Below, in pieces: positions 22,960 through 34,278 of a stretch of DNA of 64,000 nt. The notes below the pieces were generated by a model. That model did not search any database. It was given only the letters and a program-made list of their open reading frames with translations, and was not told the origin of the DNA. This stretch comes from Imbricaverruca yamaguchii (taxonomy: Eukaryota; Arthropoda; Thecostraca; Neoverrucidae). Each line of letters starts with the position of its first letter. Position 1 is the first letter of the stretch. The stretch covers positions 2,893,501 through 2,957,500 of the forward strand of contig JAOTOL010001624.1 in assembly GCA_034440575.1 (NCBI GenBank), read 5' to 3'. The position numbers and the translations under genes are program-made.

Positions 22960-23215
22960 AGCCCCATACCAATCCCTACCATCAAGCCCCTGCCAACCCC
23001 TACATCAAGCCCCTACCAACTCCTACCGCCGAGCACCTGTCAACCCTGCCAACCCACACCGCCGAGCCCCTGCCAACCCTGCAAACCCACACCGCCGAGC
23101 CCCTGCCAACCCCTACATCTAAGGCCCTGCCAACCCCTACCGCCGAGCACCTGTCAGCCCTGCCAACCCCCACCGCTGAGCCCCTGCCAACCTGTACCGC
23201 CGAACCCCTACAGCC
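22960..23215. repeat. C-rich degenerate minisatellite
   Basis: Irregular units of about 21-36 bp are built from CCCTGCCAACCC and ACCGCCGAG words. One frame reads as a Pro/Cys/Gln-rich peptide (22951-23292), but the repeats vary in length and the frame holds no domain, so I treat it as a repeat. Confidence 0.7.
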
Positions 23216-23807
23216 AACTGTGCACTGCCAGAATTAGGAAACTGTGCCGCAATGCGAGGCCTGGCGTACTGGAAGAGTTCCTCATCAGTTGACGACGATC
23301 GCGGGTGCCGTTGTACGTTGTGATCTGGTACACATTGTCACACCGCTGTTGTTTCGCATATCTCTCCCAGTTACTGTTTGATGAAGCGCCTGGTGGACTT
23401 CCGGGCGAAAAAGGCCTTCATTTCTGCATACATATCGTGTGTAGTTTCCAGTGCAACGGTCGGACCCGGCCCGCCGCGATGTCCGTTAGGAAGATCCAAC
23501 CTACGTGTTTCACACAGTATTTTTCAATGGACGCACCGCATCAGACTCGGAGCGGTACTTGTATGCTAATACAAAAGGCAGTTCTCATGAACTATCCATC
23601 AAGTGAGGAGAGCACGATTTATGGTAATTGGCAATGCACTTCAGCGTGGACCACAAAAGAGCCGATACCTCTGATTTACGCCAAGTGAAAGAGAATCACC
23701 AGCCGGGGAGTCGCAGTGTAGTGTATGGCCTGCACTATGTCGTAAGGTAGGACCTACCCGTCTGTGGACCGGCGCATTCCCTGGTGAAGCATACGGTCGT
23801 GCAGGCT
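23216..23807. other. Unique DNA, nothing recognised
   Basis: A 127-codon plus-strand frame (23305-23688) is open but shows no recognisable motif. Confidence 0.35.
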
Positions 23808-24006
23808 GGCACAGGTGACATCCGGCACAGGTGACAGCCGGCACATGTGACATCCGGCACAGGTGACAGCCGGCACAGGTGACAGCCGGCACAGGTGACA
23901 TCCGGCACAGGTGACAGCCGGCACAGGTGACATCCGGCACAGGTGACAGCCGGCACAGGTGACATCCGGCACAGGTGACAGCCGGCACAGGTGACATCCG
24001 GCACAC
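23808..24006. repeat. 16-bp minisatellite, about 12 copies
   Basis: Units GGCACAGGTGACAGCC and GGCACAGGTGACATCC largely alternate, suggesting that a 32-bp dimer became the amplified unit. Confidence 0.93.
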
Positions 24007-24132
24007 GACACTGGGTCAGGTCAGTAGAGGAGCTTTCCAGCAGACTCACGACGCCGGTTTGAGGTTATGGAAGGTAAATGAAATTGGTTTCAAGTCTTTC
24101 GAAGTCACCTTAAGTCGCCTGAATTGAAAACA

Positions 24133-24138
<6 letters not shown>

Positions 24139-24209
<71 letters not shown>

Positions 24210-24224
24210 ATGCATATATATTGC

Positions 24225-24263
<39 letters not shown>
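24139..24263. repeat. Interrupted (TA)n microsatellite
   Basis: Two TA runs (24139-24207 and about 24236-24263) are separated by a short TTGATGCAT/TTGCG interruption. Confidence 0.95.
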
Positions 24264-24266
<3 letters not shown>

Positions 24267-24663
24267 GTGCAACCATTGCGGTGGCTGCGGAACATGTCCC
24301 CCCTCCCCCACAATTTCTGAAAAGTGTCGATTTGTCCCCGTCAATTTTTTCCATGTCCGCCAAGCCTCAGCTACCTCAGTATCATCGCCGCAAAATTGTA
24401 CTTAGTCATTCATAAAGTGAAAATATATATGCGAGAGAATCACTAAAAATACCAAAAGCCGATATAGCCTATCAACGGGCTTCACAGGCTATTTGTCATT
24501 ACAAAATATCCGAATGGTAAATCAGCAAACATTAAAAAAGAACTTGCTTCCAGCCAATTCTTGAGTAACATGAACCTTGACCATCTTCTGTTTTCGCTTT
24601 GGAGGAAAATTGTGCTCTGCTATGCAACAAATTTGTATTATCGCAGGGCTTTATACGTCCTAG
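24264..24663. other. Unique DNA, nothing recognised
   Basis: AT-rich, without coding signal. Confidence 0.4.
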
Positions 24664-24769
24664 GTTGCATTCCCCTGCTCATATAATGATATATCTTGAA
24701 ATCTTGAACAAATGTGGTTGCATTCCCCTGCTCATATAATGATATATCTTGAAATCTTGAACAAATGTG
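24664..24769. repeat. Perfect 53-bp tandem duplication
   Basis: The 53 bp at 24664-24716, beginning GTTGCATTCCCCTGCTCATA, are repeated exactly at 24717-24769. Identity implies a recent event or an assembly artefact. Confidence 0.97.
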
Positions 24770-25690
24770 ACTCTGGGTGTCACCGAACCCAACTTCCGGA
24801 AAACTGCCACGAAACGTGGTGAGAACGAAATAGTTGTTGCTGTTCGCAATGCGCCACACCGGTGTGCGACTACTCATGCACGTAGTTGACAGGGGCAGGG
24901 GACTAGTCCACCTCCCCCACTGCTTGGCTGGAACAAGATGCTCCTCCAGGATGCTCCTGTTTGACATTTTCACCAGAAGGTGCCCCTCTGAGTACAAGAG
25001 GCGCTTCGTCAGCACGCTCTAGTGCTTCCGAACCCCATCCTTGAATTTGCCAAAGGCGCTCCTCCGAGTAGGGCGTCTCTGCAGCAGGGACACGCAAGGC
25101 GCCCCTTCCGCCCGCCGCAAACTGTCTCCATCAGTGACGCCCCTCCAGACGAGCCGGCGCTCCCCTCTCTGAGAACGGTCCCCCACTCCTCCTGCCGCTC
25201 CTGCACCGCCGCGTCTACCGTCCGCACGGACCGCCGCTCGCTCGTCTGTCTTCATTCACGCAGCGCCGTCGGCCGTCGTGCTTCGGCACGAACAAAGGGG
25301 CGACTCTTGCTCGAGAGGCGCTCCCTCGGCGCGCATCAGGCCTGTTTGAAGCCGATTGAAGACATTCGGGGTATCACCGGCCGGCGCCGGCTGGGTGGAA
25401 CGACCGACCGACCGGTCGGCCTCCGGTCCGCCGGTGACGTCATCGAGGTGTCCGGACCGCTGGTGACGTCACTGAAACGCCCGAGCTTCTCATCAGCAGA
25501 GCCGAACTCTGCCGGCTGTGGCGTCGTCACACCTTTTACGCTTTGTGTGATGTTACCGGATCCTTCCGCGACGCCGTGAAAAAGCTTCGTGTCAGTGACA
25601 CCACCGGGTGCTGTCGATCTATTAATGTCTATTGATACCCGTTGATGTCTATTGACGATACGCTTCCTCGAGTTCGTGACTTCTGTCTGG
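24770..25690. promoter_or_regulatory. CG-rich stretch with a CRE pair
   Basis: From about 25030 to 25480 the sequence is CG-rich. TGACGTCA occurs at 25435-25442 and 25464-25471, 29 bp apart, close to the spacing of the pair near 19.75 kb. No TATA box or conserved protein is visible; a 185-codon plus-strand frame (25022-25579) lacks recognisable motifs. Confidence 0.3.
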
Positions 25691-26028
25691 CCGTGACCAC
25701 CGACCGCTGTGCACCGTTTGTCGCTGTACCTCGCCGTGACCATTGACCACTGCACCACTGGTCGCTGTACCCTGCCGTGACCATCGACAACTGTGTATCA
25801 TTGGTCGCTGTACCCTGCCGTGACCAATCGACCACTATGTATCATTGGTCGTTGTACCCTGCCGTGACCAACGACCACTATGTATCATTGGTCGATGTAC
25901 CCTGCCGTGACCATTGATCACTGTGTATCATTGGTCGCTGTACCCTGCCGTGACCATTGATCACTGACCATGTCCTTACCCGTGACCATGACCATGTATC
26001 ATTGGTCGCCGCACCCTGCCGTGACCAA
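25691..26028. repeat. 43-bp satellite, left part
   Basis: Units of about 43 bp combine GTGACCATTGATCACTGTGT, ATCATTGGTCGC and TGTACCCTGCC. The array continues after a SINE insertion at 26257-26480. Confidence 0.9.
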
Positions 26029-26245
26029 TTATTAAATACATTTTTATTTTATTTAATAATTTAGTCCGGTCGTTGTTGGGGTGCCTTGAGGAGCCAGGGT
26101 TCTATTGCTAAGCAAGCTTGTTGCGTGACCCCTGGCCCCACCACCCGATCCATGAACTCCAGTTCAACGGCAGAATTTAGACCGAAATTTAACGTGCCGC
26201 CAATGCACCACACGGCCACCTGGTAGCTCGTCCCCGGCCTTATCG
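26029..26245 (-). mobile_element. SINE-like element, family 3 copy 1, inside satellite
   Basis: On the minus strand the element starts CGATAAGGCCGGGGACGAG, has an A-box-like TGGCCGTGTGG, and ends in an A/T-rich tail. It aligns end to end with 56797-57018: shared landmarks are CGATAAGGC, GCATTG, TTCTGCCGTTG, GGATCGGGTGGTGGGGCC and CGGACT(A/G)AATT. GCCGTGACCAA lies on both sides (26018-26028 and 26246-26256), consistent with a target duplication, although the host satellite carries that word anyway. It splits the 43-bp array. Confidence 0.75.
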
Positions 26246-26256
26246 GCCGTGACCAA

Positions 26257-26480
26257 CGACCACTACATCTCCCGGCCGGGGCTAAATGCAGCCGACACTT
26301 GTATCATTGGTCGCTGTACCCTGCCGTGACCATTGATCACTGTGTACATTGGTCCCTGCGCTCTGACCATGACCAGTACCGGGGTGTCAACTGTCGCTAC
26401 CCGGCCGGACCATTGACCAATGTGTATCATTAGTCACTACATTGGTATTATTGGTCGCTCTGACGTGACCACCGGCCACG
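26257..26480. repeat. 43-bp satellite, right part
   Basis: Continuation of the 43-bp array with more diverged and shortened units. Confidence 0.8.
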
Positions 26481-27399
26481 TGTCGTCGGTGGTCACAAAA
26501 TATGTTCGGGGGGCGCTCTGAGTTGTTCCGACTCAACTCTCTGAGGAGCACAGTTTAGCATTAGAGGGCACAGCTCAACACTCAACAGTGGACCCACCCA
26601 GCCCAGTGACACCCCTGCCCCCCCCCCCCACACACACACAATTTTGGTGATCATCAAAGAGTAAGTCACCAGTCGATGTCGGCCTCCCAGTAAACGAGCT
26701 GGGTCCGCCGTCGAGTAAGTACTCCATTTGACCACGCCCCTCGTGCTCGTGGTGCGACACAGCGTGCCACCTGGCCGTGATCTGTGTGACAGACAGTGTG
26801 TTTATTCGTGCGTACGGCCGATAATTACTCGGGGCGCACGCAGCAGGGTGGGCGTGGTGAATGCGGAGGCGTCGCTGAAATGTGTGGTGTTGAGCCCGCC
26901 CTAGTCGGCTGTCCGTCTGCACGTCAGCGCCGTTGCTGGACGGTTGTTTCGTAGTGGATTGAGATGCTTGTCTGACCCGCGCGGATTAGATGAGACGGGT
27001 TGCATCTCCGCGGTTCAGTGGCCGTCGGCCAGCCGGGTGGGCTGCTCGGTGGCGTGAACTTGCACCTCCACAGCGCAGCTTTCTCGGATTCCGCGACGAC
27101 ATTGTCGAGAGCTTGGTCAACAAGTCGGTCCTGCTTCAAAGGCTGGGTTAACGACTGCGATTCCCGCCCGTAAGCCACTGCAGAGAAGTGGCGACGGTGT
27201 GAGAAGTAGTGGGTAGAAGAAGCAGTTGCTTCTGCTGAACTCGAGAGCAGCAAAAGGCATGCTATCCACAAACTTCGCTGAAGAATGCTCCGTGGCGTTA
27301 AATCGAACTCGAAATCCCAAATCGGATCAAGTCGATTTGAAAAGGGGCACATTTCATTGTTACAAAATCCTAAACATGTTCATCGTGGCCGGCGACAAA
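26481..27399. other. Unique DNA with a small dispersed repeat
   Basis: About 26585-26665 resembles 29780-29860: a C-rich tract leading into GTGATCATCAAAGAGTAA. A minus-strand frame (26924-27352) contains a Leu/Ala-rich segment that looks superficially like a signal peptide, but the rest has no family resemblance and I do not call it. Confidence 0.4.
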
Positions 27400-27636
27400 C
27401 GGAGAGGAACTTGGTGGAAAGGAAGTAGTGGAATGATGAACGTGCAATTGCAAATCAGTTGAGTGGAAAATTATTACTTCCAATCGAGATTCGAAGATAT
27501 TCCCCGACGTTTATAATTTCTTACCTTCATTGTGGGAATGCGTTAGACCAGATGCAGGCAGAGACTGAAGACATTTGTAAATCATTTCTATAAATCATGG
27601 TCAAGCTAACTTCGTGTATCTCCCACCAAAATCGAC

Positions 27637-27799
27637 GTAGAGTAGCCCAGGGGTAAGTTGCTCGTCTCACAATCGAAACGTTGTGGGTTCGAGTCTCACC
27701 TGTCCATACTCTTCGCCCGCGACCAATCGGCGTGAGAGATTAGCGACGCTACATGACTCAACGGTCGATGTGTCGCAAAAACCGATAACAATCAACCAA
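27637..27799 (+). mobile_element. tRNA-derived SINE, family 1 copy 2, nested
   Basis: The copy opens with GAGTAGCCCAGGGGTAAGTT and has the B box GGGTTCGAGTC, matching the 21871-22038 copy through the shared tail (GTGAGAGATT, GCGACGCTACATGACTCAAC, CGGTCGATGTGTCG). Direct repeats of 16 bp flank it with two mismatches (27621-27636 and 27800-27815). It lies inside the Penelope-like remnant, so it inserted later. Confidence 0.85.
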
Positions 27800-28242
27800 T
27801 CCCACCCAAATCAACTTCTTATACCTCGACGTGCTTCCCTCATGAGGACAATACAGTCGAAGGGTTAGGATATGTCTTTGGACTTCGTTCTGAATATTAC
27901 CTGTCCAATTCATTGGGTTGTAATTTCGCGTTTATCGTTATACTCTTTTAACCAATCTGTCTGCAACAACAGCTATAAACAAACGCTACCAGTATCTAAG
28001 GCAGAGTTTGTTAAGTTGGTGCAGCCCTGCGTAAATGTTGGACCTTTTAAGTGCATGTGTATCAGTATATGCAAATTGACGGACTAGTCATGGGCTTCCA
28101 TTAGCGTGCTTCTATATGGAAATTATGGGGGAAATTACTGTAGAGCTGTATTAATATAGCTGGGGGTTAACATGAATGCGCCACGTTGATGATGTAGTTT
28201 TGTTTGTACTTCGAAGTGTGAGCCAACCAGCATGCGTGGCAA

Positions 28243-28548
28243 GTGAGAAGACAGAGAAACCATGACAGCATAATTTACAGTATAACGTGGTGCATACAAG
28301 CATACTACGGGGAAACTGGCCGATGCCTACAAAAGAGGATTAGAGAGCATAAGGTAGGCCTCCGGAAATACAAGATGTCCGATGCCCCAGTAATTCACGC
28401 GAACAGGGAAAGGCGCCTACCCGACCGAGCACCATTCATAATAACATTCAATTACAGACAGTCACCATTCATAACAACCTGTCTAAAGCGGAGCGGCAGG
28501 CACATTGCTACTGATGCCAATACAAACACATCGGCAGGATTCTTTTAA
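28243..28548 (+). pseudogene. GIY-YIG endonuclease domain of Penelope-like element
   Basis: About 100 codons are open. The segment AYYGETGRCLQKRIREHK (residues ~20-37) is the hallmark of the GIY-YIG nuclease domain fused to the end of Penelope-like reverse transcriptases: an aromatic-Gly-Glu-Thr-Gly-Arg core with the conserved Arg, followed by the Arg-x-x-Glu-His block. DAPVIHA and the terminal NTNTSAGFF also fit the C-terminal end of these proteins. In active elements this nuclease nicks the target DNA. No upstream reverse transcriptase remains, the His/Asp-Trp block expected after VIHA is degenerate, and no start codon context is meaningful. The family call rests on pattern recognition. Confidence 0.7.
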
Positions 28549-28825
28549 ACCTCTCGTGTTACAGCTCATCGCATGCGACAAACCGCAGTTTCTCTCCGAT
28601 GTTTAGACTCTGGCTAAAGCAAGCTTTCGCTTTATTTGTGTGCGTTATCCTGAGCTGCTATCTCATATATTCGCATTTCAATTTGTATTTAACATGCATT
28701 GTGTCAAAGGCTTCGCTATATTGTGAGAAAGTTTTTGGTTGGAGGTACAAGCAGTTAATATGATCATGATTTTTAGAACTGCTTTAAAAATGTTTTCGAT
28801 ATCTGCCTTTGCCTGCTGTGGCGTG

Positions 28826-28863
28826 CTTCCCTGATGAAGGGCATTTCATGGAAACGTCGGAAG
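28826..28863 (+). ncRNA. Degenerate hammerhead-ribozyme-like motif
   Basis: CTGATGA (28831-28837) and GAAAC (28851-28855) followed by GTC are the conserved core of hammerhead ribozymes. Flanking CTTCC (28826-28830) and GGAAG (28859-28863) can pair as stem I. Hammerheads with minimal stem III are known in the terminal repeats of Penelope-like elements. Stem II between the core boxes pairs poorly here, so activity is doubtful. Confidence 0.4.
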
Positions 28864-28952
28864 AAATTATTGAATTCCCATATCAATTTGTTGGTTTCCA
28901 CTCAACTGATTTGTAATTCCACCTCTATCATTCCACTGTTTTCACCAGTCTA

Positions 28953-30420
28953 TCTCCGACAATTTAATATGCCGGAGGGGAACTTCATCATGTTCCGGAG
29001 CTACATTTAGCAGAGAAAGCTGCTCGTGGGTGCCAAGTGCATCCATTATATATTCACAGCTTTGATCGACTGCTACATGTCCCCTCCTTTTAGTTTCGAA
29101 TATTTTGCGAAATGATCGGACATCAGTCGCGAGCTGTGGACCTTCACTGTAAACCCTGCGTTTGTCATGTATTGTGCGATGTTGTCAGTGAAGTGTGGGC
29201 TGTCTGGCTTCTCTCATCCGAAGGCGCCAGAATACTGCAACACAGCATTTAATTTCAGAGCGTTTGGTGGAACCCAGTAGAGAACAATTCAAAAAGCGTT
29301 CAAAGCAGGAAGTTGGATCTAAGGACATGATTATGGTTCAAAGTTGGCTTTTTTAATCAAAGGTAAGTTATTTCCTAGGCCATATTCACTTCTTTCTCTT
29401 CTTAAGAAAATATCGAACGTTGACAAATGTCAAGAGTTTTCTTAAAGTGTTGCTACGGTAGTTTCCTATTGCTGAGATTTCGAAGTTTGAGCAGAATCCG
29501 TTTTATTTTTCTTATTTTCATCGCACAAAATCATAATTCTATTAATTCCAATAATACTAACAAAACATTTGATCGCTGTAACTATTTATTTTGCGTCGTC
29601 CTTTAACCTATACATTATGAGAAAATAGTCGATATTTTTTCGTAGGCATATAATATACCGAAATATTGCATGGCCTTTCTGAAGCAAACAAAAAAGGATA
29701 AAAACTCGACCAACAATCTTGAGTGTGAGAAGAACGTCGCATGCAAACTTCAGCACGCTTTAGCTAACCTAAAAACTTACCTAATTCTGACATCAACACT
29801 CCTGCCTCCTCCCCCGCACCATTCTAGTGATCATCAAAGAGTAAATGAGTTTCGATCAAAGAGTAAGTCAGCTCCGTGAACCAGCCGAAATATCGACACC
29901 AGCTTCGTGAGCCAACTTAAATGTCGCCAGAAGTTCAACAACGCTGTGTCTGTAGGTCTGCCCGCACTGGACGGTCGGAAATGGAGAAATTATACACAAA
30001 GAGGCCCAGAGGAGCCTCTCAGAGCAGCGCTGCCGATGGCGACCGCCATACTTCGACGGAGAAACTCACCGGCGCCGAGCCATCGTATCGACGAACACTG
30101 ACAAACAGCGTCTGTCTGATAAGTGAATTGGTTGTTTTGCACTTTAAGTGCCCGGTGTGGTTGGAGTCTTCTAACGACGAGAGCCTTGACTCAGGACACC
30201 CCGACGGATTTACCTGGCGATAAATATTGTTTTAGATGTGCTGTTAGATGTTGAAGGCGCATTGTGAGACAACTGTGACGTTTGTTGTGCTCTGCTGGCT
30301 GAGTGACCCGTTGCCGGCCCCCGTCGAAGCGGCCGCTCATCGAACCGCCTGCCAGCCACTTGGCTGGGTGGTCAGGTGATCATCTGCGATGACCCTTCGG
30401 CAGTGGGACACGACTCCCGC
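28953..30420. other. Unique AT-rich DNA, no supported gene
   Basis: Nothing coding is recognised. About 29780-29860 is the second copy of the small repeat seen near 26585-26665, sharing GTGATCATCAAAGAGTAA and a preceding C-rich tract. Confidence 0.4.
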
Positions 30421-30783
30421 TGACCCCGCAGCGGCGCTCTGCTATTCCGATCTGAAAATCCCGCTCACCGGCCACGCGCTATAAACTTTAAATTGAAATT
30501 CCGCGGGCCGGGGCCGATCTCATGGCCGCGCGGGGCCGACACGCCGTCTGCCCAGTCTCGTTCCGGCTCGCTCGCCTGCCCGGCCAGGCGGCGAGTGACG
30601 GCCGCGAGCGACGCGCCGATATCGCCGCCGATGGTGGACATTCGTCACTGACGCGCCAGATGGAGGGCCAATGCACTGGCGGCAATAGTCGACGACAGCG
30701 GAGCGGCACAGGTGGCAGGGCAGCGCGCGCCGACAGTGCTCGGCTGGGTCAACGGAGAAGGTGGCACGGCAACATGCACCGGG
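30421..30783 (+). promoter_or_regulatory. CpG-rich stretch with a TATA box
   Basis: TATAAA at 30480-30485 lies at the edge of CpG-rich sequence and 36 bp before an ATG at 30522. No initiator motif is clear. The following frame (30522-30884, 120 codons, Arg/Ala/Gly-rich) has no recognisable domain and runs into the degenerate repeat, so I list only the promoter candidate. Confidence 0.25.
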
Positions 30784-31355
30784 ACAAGATGTTTTTGGGG
30801 CCCTGGAAAGTTTTTTTTTCGGGGCCTCACGTGATCTTGAGAACTCTTTGGTGCGATATTTGGTGCTCCAGAGCGATTGTCTAGGCCGGCCTTGATGTTT
30901 CGATGTCCTTGCTTAATTTTCCGGGGCCCCGATTTTGTCCGTGATCGTTGCGATTTGGGAGACCCCGCTGCATATATTTAGTCATCCGATGTATTTGTAT
31001 CCCCGCCGGGAATTCCTGTGGTCCAAGCGTGATTTTGGGGCTCCGGTGAGATGCATTCGGAGCCCGCGCGACTCCTCTGGCACAGGCTCGAGTCTTCGGG
31101 GATCAGGCGCGACTTGTCGGAGTCCCGGTGCACATTTTCTGGGCTCGGCGATATTTGTTATGGACTACTTCTGAAGTTGTCCGATCCCAGGACCCTTCTT
31201 AGGATCCTGGCGCGAATTGTTGCTACCAGCGCGATTGTTTGGGGACCCAATGCAATCATTTCTGGAGCCCCGCACAATTGTGCGGGGCCCTACTCGATTT
31301 TGCAGGCCTCTGACGCGATATTTGGGACTCCAGAACTATTGTCCTGGCCATTATT
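30784..31355. repeat. Degenerate 20-21 bp tandem array
   Basis: Roughly 27 units follow the scheme C(T/G)GGGCCCC-purine-GCGCGATTTT at 20-21 bp spacing. Identity between units is low but the alternation of a GGG/CCC half and a GCGA/TTT half persists throughout. A three-unit patch of the same family is at 4641-4706. Confidence 0.6.
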
Positions 31356-33489
31356 TCTTCTTTTTCTGGTGAGGGGGATCCCTACTGAATTTGTGGTGGT
31401 CCAGGCTTGTTTTGCTTCCACTACCATGTGACGTCACGTTGGAACAGCCAGCCTAACATTTCTGCCGTCCCCCGCAATTTGCAGCTATTGGAGACTGGGA
31501 TCCTCGATTCAACTAAGCACAGACACTGAGCCAAAGATTCTTAAGCACTTTTCACATCGCGTTCGTTTCAGATTTTGTGAACGTCTCGCGTCTGTCTCGA
31601 ACGGAATTGAAAAAGTGTGAAGTGTCACAGGCACTCCGTGTTCCACTTTATCCTCACCACACGTCAATTGCACTGTTCTAGCGTAGTCGTGTTAACCCGT
31701 CCCATCTCGGGGGGTCTTCAACCGCCCCCTCAGGTTTTTCGCGGATAGTGGACGAACGGCGCGCGGCAGCGCGCCCAAATTTGGCATACCTTTTCCCACA
31801 TCAATTTGGCATGCTGATTCAAAGTTTTGAAGTCAGGTCATCTAGGGTCAATGAGTTAGTTAAGATCAAGTGAGGTCACCTCCAAAAACGTTCAACCAGT
31901 CGTCACGCCTTAACGGATATAAATATTTTAATGACACTTTTAGCGTTTGCTTATCTTTAGGGATGCAGCAAAATGTACGAGTGGAATTTTTATTTCTTTT
32001 TTTTGTTTTTGACTACATATAAATTTTGTGTATTTGCCAAATTGCAGTTCAAATAGAGGATTCTGGCTAAAGTAAGCATTTTTTATTAGGGCAAGTTGAC
32101 TTCCAAGGACATTTCTCGGTCTGCTCTACCCACTGGAAAAGGAAAATTAAAGAAAACTTGAAATATCAAAATTTTGAAATTTCCAAAAAAATATTTTTTC
32201 TTTTTGTGAAGCGAAGAAAAATTAAAGCCCTAAAGCCCTGGTCGATTTCGCTGCCCTTTTCTCATTCCAAATAAATTTTTTTCATTTATCTCCCAAAATC
32301 AACTCCCAGGGCCAAAAACATAATGTAAGTCGTGAAAATCTAGCCCCCCTTGGTGACGTCACTTCTGCGGGGAAATCGTTTTTGGGGTGGACCCGGACCC
32401 TACTCGTTTATCGCTTTCCGATGACACCTCTTTCGTTTTCGTGCGATGCTTAGTTTGGATTTTAGAGGGGTTACTAACGCCCCCCCCCCCCCCCGAGACG
32501 GGGTGTGAGGATCTGACCGGAAAGACGGCGCGGGTTAATCGCGCCACTAGAAGCTGGCTATTCCTGAAGACACACTGAGCGCTGAAGAAAAGAGTGGGTA
32601 AGTTAGATAACAATTGCCTTTTTATTCCTGCAACATCACTGAGTAGAGTTACTTTGTTATTTTTCGTTTCTGATATTTGAGTTCATTGCGAAAAAAAAAT
32701 TATTATCACTGTTTAGTATTTTCGAGACATATCAAAGCGTTTATACGAATGATCAAAGTTATCTGGGATGACCCGTTCTTAAATAATTCAGGAGCTCCGA
32801 AAGCTTATGAATTGTTTCAGAAAGGGCCATCCCAGATAACGTTGATCATAGTTATCTCTGGTATCGATCATGCTTAGGGGGGTCGTTCATCAGGATCGGT
32901 CAATTCTGAAAATAATTGCAGTACACAATGCCCAATGCCACATAGATGCGATGGGAGCAAAAACAGACTGGCATTACGTCGAGGATCGCGGGCACTTCGT
33001 CCAGCCATGTTCTCGACGGACGTCGGAGGTGCGTTTGTGGCGGAAAAGTCGAAACGATTCAAGCTTTGTACGTACGTCAGACGGACGTAAAACGGACGTA
33101 AAATGTTACGCCAGGGCCGGTCAACAATGCCGCTACGCAACGCGCCGGTCGGAAACAAATAGCCGCCGGCGATTTTGCGGACGTCCGTGTCCGTAAAACC
33201 TGAAATGAGTGCGGTGTGAAACGAGCTTTGCGCTTGGTTTCTCCTTTCATCTCCCCCATTTCACGCCTCCATACTCCGCCATCGCTGGGCTGAACCCACC
33301 CTTCCGGGGGCGTCACCTTTAGTTTTCAGGCGGGGTTCAACTCCAGAGACGCACGAACGACCTCTACGTCAGAGGAGTAAGGCCGTGACCGTCTCCTGTC
33401 TCAGGTGGGAACCAGACCCAAGGATCCCAGCGGCGACGACACCCTTACCTTGCACCCGGCCTCTCGCCCAGTCCCCGCCAGCACCGCTG
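31356..33489. other. Unique DNA, no supported gene
   Basis: Single CRE palindromes TGACGTCA lie at 31429-31436 and 32354-32361. AGGTCA-type half sites cluster at about 31830-31885. A C-run lies near 32480-32495. ACGGACGTAAA-type words repeat near 33070-33105. No conserved protein is visible. Confidence 0.4.
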
Positions 33490-33900
33490 ACCTGACCTGA
33501 CCTGACCTGAGTAGACCGGTGTCAGCGGCGTCCGGCTGACGTCTGTCGTGCCGTCAGCGGAGTCCCGGAGCCGCCGACATCACTCGGCGCCGCGGGCCGT
33601 AACTGCGCGCCATCCACGCCCCGGTGACCGCACGCCAAATTGGAGAACTGTTCCCCTCTCTGGGGTCAGCTGGCGCTGCCCCGCCACCGCGCGCCCCGCC
33701 GCCGTGGCCCGCGGCGCCCCGGCCCCCAGAGACCCGGGAGTCGGTCTGACCCTGACTGGCCGGGCCGCGTCAGACCAGATGTAATCACATCGGGCAAACA
33801 GGGGCGAAGTGGGCGGTTTACCGCGTGCGAGTTAATCCGACCTGCGGTTGGTGAGGAAGCGGCGCGCGGCTGCACGCGACAGGGGCAGACTGACACGTGC
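33490..33900. other. CpG-rich stretch after a short CCTGA repeat
   Basis: A short CCTGA repeat (about 33491-33512) precedes CpG-rich sequence. Open frames on both strands have no recognised domain, and no TATA box is seen. Confidence 0.4.
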
Positions 33901-34278
33901 GCTGGAGATACGCGATCAGATTTCTGATCATCAAGATTGAAGAAATGTGGGTAGGATAATAGTAGGCGACTATCAGAAGCATGCTACTAGGCTCCCGCGT
34001 GAAATAATACATCAGTTGCCGAAAAAATAGCCCTGGGCGCATGCCGCCGCGTCTGCCTCGAATGAGCCCACGAGTACGTTTCGCCCGAGCCGTCGGCATC
34101 AGCCGCGCGGTGGAAACGAGCACGGCGCGTGAAAAACCACGTGGCCAGCCCGGACGCATTGTGTTCACACCGTTCGTCACAACCGCCAACAGTTCGGTCA
34201 CAGCGGACCGAGCCGGCGACCGTCCACCAGCTGCCGTCCACCAGCTGTCATTCATCAGCTGTCGGCTGCGGGCGGGTG
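33901..34278. other. Unique DNA left of the terminal-repeat element
   Basis: No feature is supported. Confidence 0.4.

Larger units (their letters stand above)
27400..28952 (+). mobile_element. Penelope-like element remnant with inverted arms
   Basis: The left arm (about 27400-27542) and right arm (about 28822-28952) are inverted copies: GTGGAATGAT, CAAATCAGTTGAGTGGAAA and CGACGTTT with CCTTCAT..GGGAA all match in order when the right arm is reverse complemented. Between them lies a GIY-YIG endonuclease fragment on the plus strand (28243-28548), the C-terminal module of Penelope-like retroelements. The reverse transcriptase is missing, so this is a 5'-truncated relic. Inverted, partial terminal repeats are a known habit of this class. 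A family 1 SINE is nested at 27637-27799. The right arm holds a hammerhead-like motif. Confidence 0.7.

Noticed and set aside
26924..27352. Secreted protein ORF on the minus strand with a Leu-rich segment
   Set aside because: The hydrophobic stretch is internal, the downstream part has no pattern or family resemblance, and there is no promoter or splice evidence.
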